Assembly: GCA_910589315.1 (NCBI GenBank) | Contig: CAJUTB010000006.1 | Coordinates: forward strand, 1-64,000 | Source of the DNA: an uncultured Oscillibacter sp. | Lineage (GTDB): Bacteria > Bacillota > Clostridia > Oscillospirales > Oscillospiraceae | Length of the DNA stretch: 64,000 bases | Direction of reading: 5' to 3' | In this document: in pieces, positions 1 through 7,919 of the stretch | Position numbering within the stretch: the first letter of the stretch is position 1 | Layout: every line of letters starts with the position of its first letter | The notes under the pieces: model-generated | Told to the model about the DNA's origin: nothing | Databases searched by the model: none | The model's input: only the letters and a program-made list of their open reading frames with translations | Program-made: the position numbers and the translations under genes

Positions 1-115
1 TTTTCTCTCGCCAGAGAAAAGAAAATGGGGGGTTCAATTTTGGACCAGCCATTGCGAATGGCTGTCTTGCCCCCGCGCCGTGAGGCGCGCCCGCCATTGC
101 TGGCAGCAATGAAAA
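1..115. repeat. Three-hairpin intergenic repeat, copy A
   Basis: Three short perfect inverted repeats follow one another: TTTTCTCT/AGAGAAAA (1-20), CAGCCATT/AATGGCTG (46-64) and CGCGCC/GGCGCG (74-89), with a GGGGGGTTCA block between the first two. The same modules, in the same order on the opposite strand and with the same GAACCCCCCAT linker, recur at 22747-22844, so this is a dispersed repeat and not a lone terminator. It may still act as a terminator for whatever gene lies left of the window. Copy A continues to the window edge and may be cut. Confidence 0.7.
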
Positions 116-124
116 AAATTCTTC

Positions 125-153
125 TTGACAAGAAACCTTGTTCGAGTTATAAT
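125..153 (+). promoter_or_regulatory. Consensus sigma-A promoter with embedded LexA-like box
   Basis: TTGACA (125-130), a 17-bp spacer and TATAAT (148-153) are a full consensus promoter. The spacer holds AGAAACCTTGTTCG (131-144), which matches the Gram-positive LexA/DinR operator (CGAAC-N4-GTTCG) at eight of the ten conserved arm positions. A weaker half match, CGAACACAAGAGCG, starts at 159. A strong promoter clamped by a repressor box between its hexamers is the classic SOS arrangement, and the genes downstream fit DNA damage. LexA binding is inferred. Confidence 0.75.
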
Positions 154-212
154 GACGATCGAACACAAGAGCGATAACCCGCCAAACATTCGGCGGCAGG
201 GAGGTAGTTTTG

Positions 213-386
213 ATGTCAAATTGGACCCTCTTTTTCACATTTACCGGTGTAGCCGTTACCACGGCCCAGCTCTTTCGTTTTGTCGATTTTATCGAACGGT
301 CGTCCAAAGAACATATCGTTTTCCAGGGAAAGCTCCAACTCCTGGAAAAACTGAAGGAAAAACTATGGACGTTCTGGAAAAACTAA
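213..386 (+). CDS. Small putative membrane protein (57 aa) in SOS-type cassette
   Basis: The ATG at 213 sits behind a good ribosome-binding site (GGGAGGTAG). The 57-residue product has one hydrophobic segment at about residues 4-21 (WTLFFTFTGVAVTTAQLF), then a charged region and a Lys/Leu/Trp-rich amphipathic tail ending LWTFWKN. No family is recognised. It is the first gene after the LexA-like promoter, and its 3' end overlaps the radical SAM gene by 22 bp; that gene's ribosome site lies inside this frame, so translation is probably coupled. Size, topology and promoter recall SOS-induced small membrane proteins such as YneA or TisB, but that is analogy only. It could instead be a leader peptide for the next gene. 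Confidence 0.6.
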   Translation: MSNWTLFFTFTGVAVTTAQLFRFVDFIERSSKEHIVFQGKLQLLEKLKEKLWTFWKN

Positions 387-1636
387 CCATCCTCACTGCC
401 GCCGCCAAATACGATGCGGCCTGCACGTCCAGCGGTGCGCGGAGGACCGCCAAAAAAGGAGCCATCGGCAACACCGCTTCCGCCCCCGCCGGCTGCTGCC
501 ACTCCTTTTCCTCCGATGGACGCTGCGTCACGCTGCTCAAAGTCCTCCTTACAAACCGCTGTGTCTACGACTGCAAATACTGCGTCAACCGGCGGAGCAA
601 CGAGGCGGAACGCGCCGCCTTCACCCCCGAGGAGCTGGCCGACCTCACCATTAGTTTTTACCGCCGCAATTATATTGAGGGCCTGTTTCTTTCCTCCGGT
701 GTGTTTCGCAGTCCAGACTATACCACCGAGCTAATGATTCGGACCCTTACGCTCCTGCGGGAACATTACCGCTTTAACGGCTATATTCATGCCAAAGCAA
801 TTCCCGGCGCATCCCCGGAATTGATCGAGCGTCTGGGCTTTCTGGCAGACCGCCTCAGCGTCAATATCGAACTGCCGTCCGAAAACGGCTTGAAAAGCCT
901 CGCGCCGGATAAAAGCAAACGGTCCATTTTAACCCCCATGCGGCAGATCCAGAGCCGGAACCGCCAGAGCCGGGAGGAATTGGTCAAATACCGCCACGCG
1001 CCCCGCTTCGCGCCTGCCGGACAGAGTACCCAGCTCATCGTAGGAGCTACCGCCGACACCGATTTTCACATTCTCCGGCTGTCGCAGGGCCTCTATGACC
1101 GCTACCAGCTCAAACGCGTCTTTTACTCCGCCTATGTGCCGGTGGTGGAACACGCCCTGCTCCCGGCCAAGGATGTCAAACCGCCCCTCCTGCGGGAACA
1201 CCGGCTCTATCAAGCCGACTGGCTCCTGCGGTTCTATGGCTTTCGGGCAGAGGAGCTTCTCGACGAGGCCCATCCCGATTTTGACACCCGCGTAGACCCG
1301 AAATGCAGCTGGGCCCTGGCGCACCTGGACTTTTTCCCAGTGGAGGTCAACACGGCGGACTATGAAGCCCTTCTCCGGGTTCCCGGCCTGGGCGTCACAT
1401 CGGCAAAACGGATTTTGTCCGCCCGGCGGCTGGGGCCTCTCCATACCAGCCAGCTGTCCAAATTAGGCGTCGTGATGAAACGGGCGCAGTATTTCCTCAC
1501 CGCCTCCGGACGCATGGCCGACGGCCTGCGCTTTACGCCCGACAGCCTTCTGCGGGGCCTCATTGCCGCCGAAAAACCGCTGCTGCCGGAACCGGATTGC
1601 GTGCAGCTCTCCCTGTTCGACCCAGCCACCGCGTAA
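365..1636 (+). CDS. Putative DNA modification/repair radical SAM protein (TIGR03916-like)
   Basis: The product is 423 aa from the ATG at 365; AAGGA at 353-357 gives a 7-nt spacing, so longer upstream starts are unlikely. It has the radical SAM cluster motif C-x3-C-x2-C (CVYDCKYC, about residues 67-74) and, near residue 340, a helix-hairpin-helix DNA-binding motif (VPGLGVTSAKRI). This combination is the hallmark of the family named putative DNA modification/repair radical SAM protein. The next gene encodes its usual partner, and the LexA-like box upstream supports a role in DNA damage. Substrate and chemistry are unknown. Confidence 0.85.
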   Translation: MDVLEKLTILTAAAKYDAACTSSGARRTAKKGAIGNTASAPAGCCHSFSSDGRCVTLLKVLLTNRCVYDCKYCVNRRSNEAERAAFTPEELADLTISFYRRNYIEGLFLSSGVFRSPDYTTELMIRTLTLLREHYRFNGYIHAKAIPGASPELIERLGFLADRLSVNIELPSENGLKSLAPDKSKRSILTPMRQIQSRNRQSREELVKYRHAPRFAPAGQSTQLIVGATADTDFHILRLSQGLYDRYQLKRVFYSAYVPVVEHALLPAKDVKPPLLREHRLYQADWLLRFYGFRAEELLDEAHPDFDTRVDPKCSWALAHLDFFPVEVNTADYEALLRVPGLGVTSAKRILSARRLGPLHTSQLSKLGVVMKRAQYFLTASGRMADGLRFTPDSLLRGLIAAEKPLLPEPDCVQLSLFDPATA

Positions 1637-1653
1637 GCGTCCCGGAGGTTTTT

Positions 1654-2508
1654 ATGGAAGTCATCTATCAATACGACGGCAGTTTCGAGGGCTTTCTCTG
1701 CTGCATCTTCGACAGCTACCTATATAAAGAAATCCCCGCCGCAATACAATGCGGCGAGGAGGAGGCGTTTACGCTGTTTGCCTCGCGGGCGGTAGCGTCC
1801 GACCGGGACCACGCGGCGCGGGTGCTGCGGAAGGTTTCCGCCTGCGCGCCGGAGGCGGGGCGGCTGCTCTGGCACGGCTTTCTCACCTGCCTGCCGGAAA
1901 AAGAACAGTACCTTTACCGCTTTGTGGCAAAGCTCCTGCGGGATGGGCCGGGGTTCCTGCGGGACCGCTCGGACGAAACCCTGTTTCCCGTTGCACGGGC
2001 CGTCCAGCACCTGCTGGGCGAGGTGCATTTGCTCAAGGGCTTTGTCCGCTTTTCCGAACTGGGCGGCGTCCTGGGCGGCGAAATCGAGCCAAAAAACCAG
2101 GTTCTGCCCCTTCTGCGGGGCCACTTCTGCGCCCGCTATCACAACGAACGCTTTTTCCTCTACGACCGCACCCACAAAGAGGCCCTTTTCTATGCGGAAG
2201 GCAAAGCCGTCATTCAGCCCCTGGACCATTTCCAAATGGCGCAGCCGGATGAGACGGAAGCCCATTACCGCACTCTCTGGAAGCGTTTTTATGACACCGT
2301 TGCCATCAAAGAGCGATACAATCCCCGCTGCCGCATGACCAATATGCCCAAACGCTATTGGAACACCATGACGGAATTCCAGGGCGAGGACTACTTCAAG
2401 CCCCGAACGCCTCCCGCAGACGCTGCAATCCCCGGCGTTCCAACCGCGATACCTGCACTTGGGACACCCCCAGAATCCGGGCCGTCTGCTCTTGCGTCAG
2501 CCCCTTGA
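1654..2508 (+). CDS. Probable DNA metabolism protein (TIGR03915/DUF4130-like)
   Basis: This 284-aa protein starts at an ATG 17 nt after the radical SAM stop, behind GGAGG. Its layout (MEVIYQYDGSFEGFLCC at the start, a conserved KERYNPRCRMTNMPKRYW segment near residue 225) matches the DUF4130 family that co-occurs with the radical SAM protein in clostridia. The pair is presumably co-transcribed from the LexA-like promoter. The last 37 or so residues, rich in Pro, Ala and Ser, are read antisense to the 3' end of sigF, a 113-bp tail-to-tail overlap. They look like an extension after loss of the original stop and are probably dispensable. No enzymatic residues can be assigned. Confidence 0.8.
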   Translation: MEVIYQYDGSFEGFLCCIFDSYLYKEIPAAIQCGEEEAFTLFASRAVASDRDHAARVLRKVSACAPEAGRLLWHGFLTCLPEKEQYLYRFVAKLLRDGPGFLRDRSDETLFPVARAVQHLLGEVHLLKGFVRFSELGGVLGGEIEPKNQVLPLLRGHFCARYHNERFFLYDRTHKEALFYAEGKAVIQPLDHFQMAQPDETEAHYRTLWKRFYDTVAIKERYNPRCRMTNMPKRYWNTMTEFQGEDYFKPRTPPADAAIPGVPTAIPALGTPPESGPSALASAP

Positions 2509-3100
2509 AATACCGCAGAAGAATGGTCATGCGCTCCTTTTCCGGGAGCTTGTCAATGGCTTCCCGTAGGGCGATGCGCTCCACAAGACTCTCCTCCGGG
2601 GCTTCCGTGCCGAGCGCGCCTTCCAGCGTCAGGCCGTCCGCCGTCTCCTGCTGCAAGGACTCCGGCGCGTCGGTGGCCAGGTCCGTCTGGGCGATTTCCT
2701 CCGGCGTCAGGCCCGTAGCCTCCGAAAGCTCGGACAAGGCCGGTTCCCGGCCCAGCGTATGGCGCAGGCGTTCCCGCGCACTGTACAGGGTCTGGGCCTG
2801 TTCCCGGATGCTGCGGCCCACCTTCAAGGCTCCGTCGTCCCGGAGAAAGCGGCGGATTTCTCCCGCGATTTTCGGGACGGCATAGGTGGAAAAACAGGTG
2901 CCGTAATTGAAATCAAAGCCCTGCACCGCCTTGAGAAACCCCAGACAGCCCAATTGATACAGGTCGTCCGGCTCCACGCCCCGGCCGTAATAACGCCGGA
3001 CCACGCTCCAAATCAGGCCGTTATTTTCAATCACGGCCTGTTCGCAGGCGTCCCGGTCCCCCTGCTGCGCCGCCCGGAGCAGCTCCAATGCCGCGCTCAT
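2396..3100 (-). CDS. sigF: RNA polymerase sporulation sigma factor SigF
   Basis: The 234-aa product is a group 3 sigma-70 factor with region 2 at about residues 25-95 (including DDLYQLGCLGFLKAV and the YAVPKIAGEIRRFLRDDG stretch typical of SigF/SigG) and region 4 at about 180-230 (ILRYFKGLTQEQTARILGVSQVQVSRLER). It would direct the first forespore-specific transcription after asymmetric division. Its start overlaps the spoIIAB stop by 4 bp, giving the canonical spoIIAA-spoIIAB-sigF order, which separates it from the similar SigG. No clear terminator is visible; the gene ends inside the convergent gene on the other strand. Confidence 0.93.
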   Translation of the reverse strand: MSAALELLRAAQQGDRDACEQAVIENNGLIWSVVRRYYGRGVEPDDLYQLGCLGFLKAVQGFDFNYGTCFSTYAVPKIAGEIRRFLRDDGALKVGRSIREQAQTLYSARERLRHTLGREPALSELSEATGLTPEEIAQTDLATDAPESLQQETADGLTLEGALGTEAPEESLVERIALREAIDKLPEKERMTILLRYFKGLTQEQTARILGVSQVQVSRLERRGLQRLREAFGA

Positions 3101-3546
3101 TTTGGCGCGCGGATGCGGGACGAGAGTTTTTTCTTCATGACCACCGTTGTCCCCTTGTTCACAACTGACCGGACCATTACCTGATCCATAAAACTCTCCA
3201 TGATGGTAAAGCCCATGCCGCTGCGCTCCTGACCGCCGGTGGTGTACATGGGTTGCCGGGCCTTGTCCACGTCCGGAATCCCCCGGCCATGGTCCCGGAC
3301 GGTCAGTTCTAATACGTTCTCCGGACAGATTCGGATTTTCAGCAGAACTTTGCCGATGCTGTCCGGATAGGCGTGGACGATGGCGTTGGTCACGGCCTCG
3401 CTGACGGCGGTCTTGATGTCTTCCAGCTCATTGAGAGTAGGGTCCATCTGGGCGGCAAAGCAGGCCGCGGCGGACCGCGCAAAGTTCTCGTTCCGGCTCT
3501 GGCTGGGGAACTCCATGACCACTTCGTTGGCTGCCTTGGTTTTCAT
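3097..3546 (-). CDS. spoIIAB: Anti-sigma F factor and serine kinase SpoIIAB
   Basis: This 149-aa GHKL-type protein carries the N box (EAVTNAIVHAYPD, about residues 47-59) and the G boxes (DHGRGIPD, and SGMGFTIMESFMDQV near the C-terminus). In the family it holds SigF inactive and phosphorylates SpoIIAA until septation. The start is fixed by AGGAGG 8 nt upstream of the ATG. It lies between spoIIAA and sigF and overlaps sigF by 4 bp, consistent with stoichiometric coupling. Confidence 0.94.
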   Translation of the reverse strand: MKTKAANEVVMEFPSQSRNENFARSAAACFAAQMDPTLNELEDIKTAVSEAVTNAIVHAYPDSIGKVLLKIRICPENVLELTVRDHGRGIPDVDKARQPMYTTGGQERSGMGFTIMESFMDQVMVRSVVNKGTTVVMKKKLSSRIRAPK

Positions 3547-3559
3547 TATGTAAACCTCC

Positions 3560-3865
3560 TTACTTGATTGTCACCAGCCGGCTGACGCCGGCCGCATCCA
3601 GAACCCGTTTTGCCTGGGGCGGGATGTTACGCACCAGAAGGCTGCCGTCCAGGAGCTGCATCCGCTGCTGTGCCCGCAGAATCAGGGCGATGCCGCTGCT
3701 GTCCATAAAGGTGACGCCCTCCAGATCCAGCACCAGTTTTCGCGGAAGCGCGGCATCCAGAGCCATTTCCAGTTCCCGGAGAGCGTTGCGCGCACCGTGG
3801 TGGTCCAGTTCTCCATTCAGCTCCAGGAGCAGGTTGCGGTCTGCGCTTTTTGCCAGGATTTCCAT
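3560..3865 (-). CDS. spoIIAA: Anti-anti-sigma factor SpoIIAA
   Basis: The product is a 101-aa STAS-domain protein. The phosphorylatable serine is in the MDSSGIALILRAQQ segment (about residue 59), as in Bacillus SpoIIAA. The ATG at 3865 is preferred over the longer open frame because AAGGGGGA lies 6 nt upstream and the family begins with this beta strand. Dephosphorylated SpoIIAA would bind SpoIIAB and free SigF. It is the first gene of the leftward spoIIA operon, with a Spo0A-box match about 110 bp upstream. Confidence 0.93.
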   Translation of the reverse strand: MEILAKSADRNLLLELNGELDHHGARNALRELEMALDAALPRKLVLDLEGVTFMDSSGIALILRAQQRMQLLDGSLLVRNIPPQAKRVLDAAGVSRLVTIK

Positions 3866-3947
3866 AGAGATTCCCCCTTTTTCCCAGATGACGGCCGGTG
3901 CGCCAGGCTTGTCCGGACACAGGAATCCAGCCGCTGCCTTTTTTGGT

Positions 3948-3988
3948 ATCATAGCATTTTCAGCCAAGAATTTTTGTCGAATTCTTGG
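3948..3988 (-). promoter_or_regulatory. spoIIA control region: Spo0A-box match and extended -10
   Basis: A perfect TGTCGAA (0A box core) lies at 3975-3981 inside an inverted repeat CCAAGAAT/ATTCTTGG (3964-3971, 3981-3988). On the leftward strand an extended -10 element, TGCTATGAT, has its hexamer at 3948-3953, so the box falls near the -35 position. This is where Spo0A activates several sporulation promoters. In Bacillus the spoIIA operon also needs SigH; no convincing SigH promoter was found here. Confidence 0.55.
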
Positions 3989-4098
3989 TTGCTTTTTGCA
4001 TTTTTCGCGCAAAAACCCAGCGTTTTTTCGGAATTAGTTTTCACACTCCGCCGTTTTTCCGGAAAAAAAGAAAATGACTGGAATTTACAGCTTGTCTG

Positions 4099-4107
4099 TG
4101 GTATACT
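4099..4107 (+). promoter_or_regulatory. Extended -10 promoter for uppP
   Basis: TGGTATACT is an extended -10 element about 60 bp upstream of the uppP start. No -35 hexamer with good spacing is visible, which is usual for extended -10 promoters. Confidence 0.45.
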
Positions 4108-4165
4108 CTTAAAACAAGTTTGTCTGGACAGGCAAAACGAATTCAAATTTAGGAGCGTGAGATCT

Positions 4166-5002
4166 TTGACGCTGCTTTCCTCCATTCTGCTGGGAGCCAT
4201 TCAGGGCATAACGGAATTCCTTCCAGTATCCAGCTCCGGTCATCTGGCGATTGCGGAACATTTGCTGAACATTTCCGACGCGTCGAAAGTGCCTGAGTTT
4301 TTTGACGTGCTGCTGCACCTGGGCACGCTGGCGGCGGTGTTCGCGGCCTACTGGGACGACATCCGGGACATGATTCTGGAATTTTTCCTGGGCGTCCGCG
4401 ATCTGGCCCGCCGCTCGACGCCGGTTCCGGTTCCGCCTGCCCGGCGGATGATTCTTCTGATCATCGTGGGCACGCTTCCGCTTTTTGCGGTGCTGCCAAT
4501 CAAGGACACGGTGTCCGGCCTGGGGGACAATATGTACTTTGTAGCAGGGGCGCTGCTGATTACGGGCTGTCTGCTTTTCGCCAGCGACCACGTGGGCCGG
4601 GGCCGTAAAACGGAGAAATCCGCCTCCATGCTGGATGCGCTGATGGTAGGTATAGGGCAGGCGATTGCCACCTGTCCCGGAATTTCCCGTTCCGGCACAA
4701 CCATTACGGCAGGCTGTTTTATGGGCTTTGAGCGAAAATTCGCCGTCCGCTACTCCTTCCTGCTGTCCATTCCGGCCATCCTGGGGGCAAATATCCTGAG
4801 CCTGAAGGACGCGCTGGAAGCGGGCGTTCTCTGGGAGGAAGTGCCCGTGTATCTGGTGGGGGTGCTGGTGTCCGCCGTAGTGGGATACGCCTGTATCCGG
4901 CTGCTGAAATTCGTCGCCGGCAAGGGGAAATTCGGCTTCTTCGCCTATTATTGCTGGCTGGCCGGAATTGTCACCATGGCGTTGATTTTTACCCAGAAGT
5001 AA
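4166..5002 (+). CDS. uppP: Undecaprenyl-diphosphatase UppP (BacA)
   Basis: This roughly 278-aa multi-pass membrane protein shows both BacA signatures: GAIQGITEFLPVSSSGH near the N-terminus, with the catalytic Glu and Ser, and a later GISRSGTTITAGCFMGF motif with the catalytic Arg. It recycles undecaprenyl diphosphate to the monophosphate lipid carrier for peptidoglycan and other glycans and confers bacitracin tolerance. TTG at 4166 is chosen because AGGAG lies 10 nt upstream and the family starts at this helix. It matches the carrier-dependent glycan genes elsewhere in the window. Confidence 0.93.
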   Translation: MTLLSSILLGAIQGITEFLPVSSSGHLAIAEHLLNISDASKVPEFFDVLLHLGTLAAVFAAYWDDIRDMILEFFLGVRDLARRSTPVPVPPARRMILLIIVGTLPLFAVLPIKDTVSGLGDNMYFVAGALLITGCLLFASDHVGRGRKTEKSASMLDALMVGIGQAIATCPGISRSGTTITAGCFMGFERKFAVRYSFLLSIPAILGANILSLKDALEAGVLWEEVPVYLVGVLVSAVVGYACIRLLKFVAGKGKFGFFAYYCWLAGIVTMALIFTQK

Positions 5003-5043
5003 GTGATATTTCATAGATTTCAATCATTCAGGAGGTACTTACC

Positions 5044-7719
5044 GTGGCTTCCTCATCGCGAAAGAAAACTGCCGCCGGGAAATCGAAATCCGGCGGCGCA
5101 AGAAAGGCCCCGCAAAAACAGCCCATCCGCCGGGAGGTAGGGGCCGGCGTGCTCTTTGTGCTGACGCTGTGCATTCTGGTCAGCTACCTGGGCATCAGCG
5201 CGCTGTTTATCGACTGGCTTGCTAAACTGCTCAAGGGCCTTTTCGGCTACGGCTACTGGATTGCAGGGCCGTCGCTGCTGCTGGCGGGACTCATTCTGCT
5301 GTTTCACCGGGGCCGTCCCGTGCAGCTTCGAGTGACGTGCTCGCTGCTGCTGCCGGCGCTGTTTGGCTCGCTGGTCCATATGGCGTTCTGCAAGGAGCTT
5401 TATGAGCCGTCGTTTTTCAAAATGCTGGGAAGCATTTGGAACGACGGCATTGCCCTGAAGTCCGGCGGAGTGGTTTCGGGCGTGCTGGCGAATGCCTGCG
5501 TGGCCGTTTTTTCCAAGCTGGCGTCCGTGATTTTGTTTACAGTGCTGTTTGTGACGCTGCTGCTGATTGCCCTGCGTCTTGCGCTGGCTCTGCTAGCGGA
5601 AAAGCGCCGCCAGCGTCCGCAGTATGAGTACGAGGAGGACTTGTGGGAGGACGCTTATACCGAGCAGGCTTCCGCGCCCAAACGCCGCGGAAGTCCCAAA
5701 GCACAGATTGACATTCCTCTGGACGGCGAGGAAGAACCGAAGCCGCCCAAAAAGGAACCAGGCCGTTTTACCAGCTTCTTCCGCCATAAGTCGGACCAGC
5801 AGCGGACGCCGGACGAAGTTCTCTCCCCCCCGCCGCCCCAGGAGCCGCCCGACCCGGAACCGCCGGTCCAAAAGGCCGAACGCCTGCCGCCGTATCCGCC
5901 GCTTGCGGATACGACCCGCCCGCTGCGTACGGCCTCCAGCCATAAGGACCCGGAGCCGTCCGCCGCGCCGGAACCGCCTGCGCCCGAACCCCTTGCCCCG
6001 GAACGGGCCATTCCAGAGCCTTCCATGCCGGAACCGGGACTCTCCGTTCCCGCGCCGGAGCCGCCGCCTCCTGCGCCGGACCCGGAACCGGACCCCATCA
6101 TTCTCCCGGAACCTGCGGGCTTCCGGGGAAGCAAGGCTGAGACGGCCCGGGAGGTCGCGGCCCAGACGGCCGCCGTAGCGGCAGAAATCCAGCGGAAGCT
6201 GGCCAGCGGCGACGGGGATTACCTGTTCCCGCCGGTGGATTTGCTGAAGGAAAACCGAGGGGAAAATCACATCGAAGCCGGTGCGGAGCTGCGGAACAAC
6301 TCCCGCCGCCTGGCGGAAACCCTGGCGAGCTTCAACGTGGACGCAACGCCGGGAGATGTCATTCACGGCCCGTCCATTACGCGGTATGAATTCGTATTGA
6401 GCCGGGGCGTGAAGCTGTCGAAAATTACGAATTTATCCGATGATATCGCGCTGGCCCTGGGCGCGTCCGGGGTGCGGATTGCTCCGGTGCCGGACAAGAG
6501 TTCCGTGGTGGGCATTGAGGTGCCCAACAAGCAGGTGACGCCCGTTTTGATTCGGGATGTGATCGAGTCCCGGGAATTTATCGAGCACCCGTCTCAAACC
6601 GCCTTTGCCATTGGACGGGACATCGGCGGGCGGAACATCGTGGGGGATATCAACTCCCTGCCTCACGTCCTGATTGCCGGTACGACGGGTTCCGGTAAAT
6701 CCGTCTGTACAAACTCGCTGATTATCAGCCTTTTATACAAGTCCACGCCGGACGAAGTGCGGTTTATCATGGTGGACCCCAAACAGGTGGAACTGGCCCC
6801 GTATAACGGGATTCCACATTTGCTGATTCCGGTGGTGACGGACGCCAAAAAAGCCGCTGGCGCGCTGCAATGGGCGGTTTTTGAGATGAACAAGCGGTAT
6901 TCCACCTTCAAGGAACTGGGCGTAAAGAAGCTGGAGGAGTACAACCGCCTGGCCGACAGCCGGGAGGACATGGAGCATATGGCCGCCGTGGTGGTAGTGA
7001 TCGACGAGCTGGCGGACCTGATGATTGTGGCCGGAAAGGAAGTGGAGGACTCCATTTACCGCGTGGCACAGATGGGACGCGCAGCGGGAATTCATTTGGT
7101 GATTGCCACCCAGCGGCCTTCTACGGACGTAATCACCGGCGTAATCAAGGGCAACATCCCCAGCCGGATTGCCTTTGCGGTGGCGTCGTCGGTGGACTCC
7201 CGGATCATTCTGGACGAAACCGGCGCGGAAAAGCTGGTGGGCCGGGGCGATATGCTCTACGCGCCCCTGGGGGCCGGACGCCATACCCGCGTGCAGGGCT
7301 GCTTCATCTCGCCGGAGGAAATCGAGCGGGTGGTTGATTTCGTAAAGCAGACGGGCGAGGTCCATTATTCGGACGAGGTGCTTGCGAAAATTGAAGAATC
7401 CGTTCAGGAGAAGGGCGGAGGAAGCAGCAAGGGCCCGTCGGCGGAACCGGACAAGGAGATCCATGACGAGTTGCTACCTGCGGCGGTGGAAGTGGTGCTG
7501 GAGGCGGGAAGCGCGTCGGTTTCGATGCTGATGCGCCGCCTGCGGATTCACTACAACCGGGCGGGCCGCCTGATCGACCAGATGGAACAGCAGGGCTTTA
7601 TCGGCCCCTATGTCGGTTCCAAGGCCAGGGATGTGTTGATCACACGCGCCCAGTGGCAGGAGATGCAAATGGGAAGCCGTGAAGAAGTGGACCCTCCCGA
7701 CGAGGATGCCATACAGTAA
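5044..7719 (+). CDS. DNA translocase FtsK/SpoIIIE
   Basis: This 891-aa protein starts at a GTG 5 nt after AGGAGGTACT. Four membrane helices lie at about residues 32-185. A long Pro/Glu/Ala-rich linker follows (about 195-370), then the motor domain with Walker A GTTGSGKS (about 548) and Walker B VVVIDELADLM (about 649), and a C-terminal gamma winged helix (about 810-880). The family pumps chromosomal DNA through the division or sporulation septum. Beside the spoIIA operon a SpoIIIE role is plausible, but sequence alone does not separate FtsK from SpoIIIE. The linker is unusually proline-rich. Confidence 0.92.
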   Translation: MASSSRKKTAAGKSKSGGARKAPQKQPIRREVGAGVLFVLTLCILVSYLGISALFIDWLAKLLKGLFGYGYWIAGPSLLLAGLILLFHRGRPVQLRVTCSLLLPALFGSLVHMAFCKELYEPSFFKMLGSIWNDGIALKSGGVVSGVLANACVAVFSKLASVILFTVLFVTLLLIALRLALALLAEKRRQRPQYEYEEDLWEDAYTEQASAPKRRGSPKAQIDIPLDGEEEPKPPKKEPGRFTSFFRHKSDQQRTPDEVLSPPPPQEPPDPEPPVQKAERLPPYPPLADTTRPLRTASSHKDPEPSAAPEPPAPEPLAPERAIPEPSMPEPGLSVPAPEPPPPAPDPEPDPIILPEPAGFRGSKAETAREVAAQTAAVAAEIQRKLASGDGDYLFPPVDLLKENRGENHIEAGAELRNNSRRLAETLASFNVDATPGDVIHGPSITRYEFVLSRGVKLSKITNLSDDIALALGASGVRIAPVPDKSSVVGIEVPNKQVTPVLIRDVIESREFIEHPSQTAFAIGRDIGGRNIVGDINSLPHVLIAGTTGSGKSVCTNSLIISLLYKSTPDEVRFIMVDPKQVELAPYNGIPHLLIPVVTDAKKAAGALQWAVFEMNKRYSTFKELGVKKLEEYNRLADSREDMEHMAAVVVVIDELADLMIVAGKEVEDSIYRVAQMGRAAGIHLVIATQRPSTDVITGVIKGNIPSRIAFAVASSVDSRIILDETGAEKLVGRGDMLYAPLGAGRHTRVQGCFISPEEIERVVDFVKQTGEVHYSDEVLAKIEESVQEKGGGSSKGPSAEPDKEIHDELLPAAVEVVLEAGSASVSMLMRRLRIHYNRAGRLIDQMEQQGFIGPYVGSKARDVLITRAQWQEMQMGSREEVDPPDEDAIQ

Positions 7720-7724
7720 AAACA

Positions 7725-7778
7725 ACCGCCGGCGTGCCGGGAGACTGCTCCAGTCTCACGGAATGCGCCGGCGGTTTT
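7725..7778 (+). terminator. Rho-independent terminator after ftsK/spoIIIE
   Basis: A perfect 10-bp stem, ACCGCCGGCG with CGCCGGCGGT (7725-7734 and 7766-7775), encloses a second stem GAGACTG/CAGTCTC and runs into TTTTG. It lies 5 nt after the translocase stop. Confidence 0.85.
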
Positions 7779-7836
7779 GCTACGCCAGCTAATCGGACGC
7801 CGCGCGAAATTCTCGAAGCTCCAGAAAAAACGTGGA

Positions 7837-7865
7837 TTGCACTTTTCTTCCGTTTGTGCTAGGAT
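7837..7865 (+). promoter_or_regulatory. Promoter for the trpS operon
   Basis: TTGCAC (7837-7842), a 17-bp spacer and TAGGAT (7860-7865), with the extended TGC just upstream, precede the trpS start by about 55 bp. The leader is too short for a T-box, and none was seen. Confidence 0.6.
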
Positions 7866-7919
7866 AACAGAGTATTATTGCGTTCCGGCGCGCCGGGACA
7901 GAAGATCGAGGTATACAAA

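Noticed and set aside
7779..7919. A T-box riboswitch before trpS
   Set aside because: The leader after the mapped promoter is only about 50 nt, with no specifier stem, T-box sequence or terminator/antiterminator pair.
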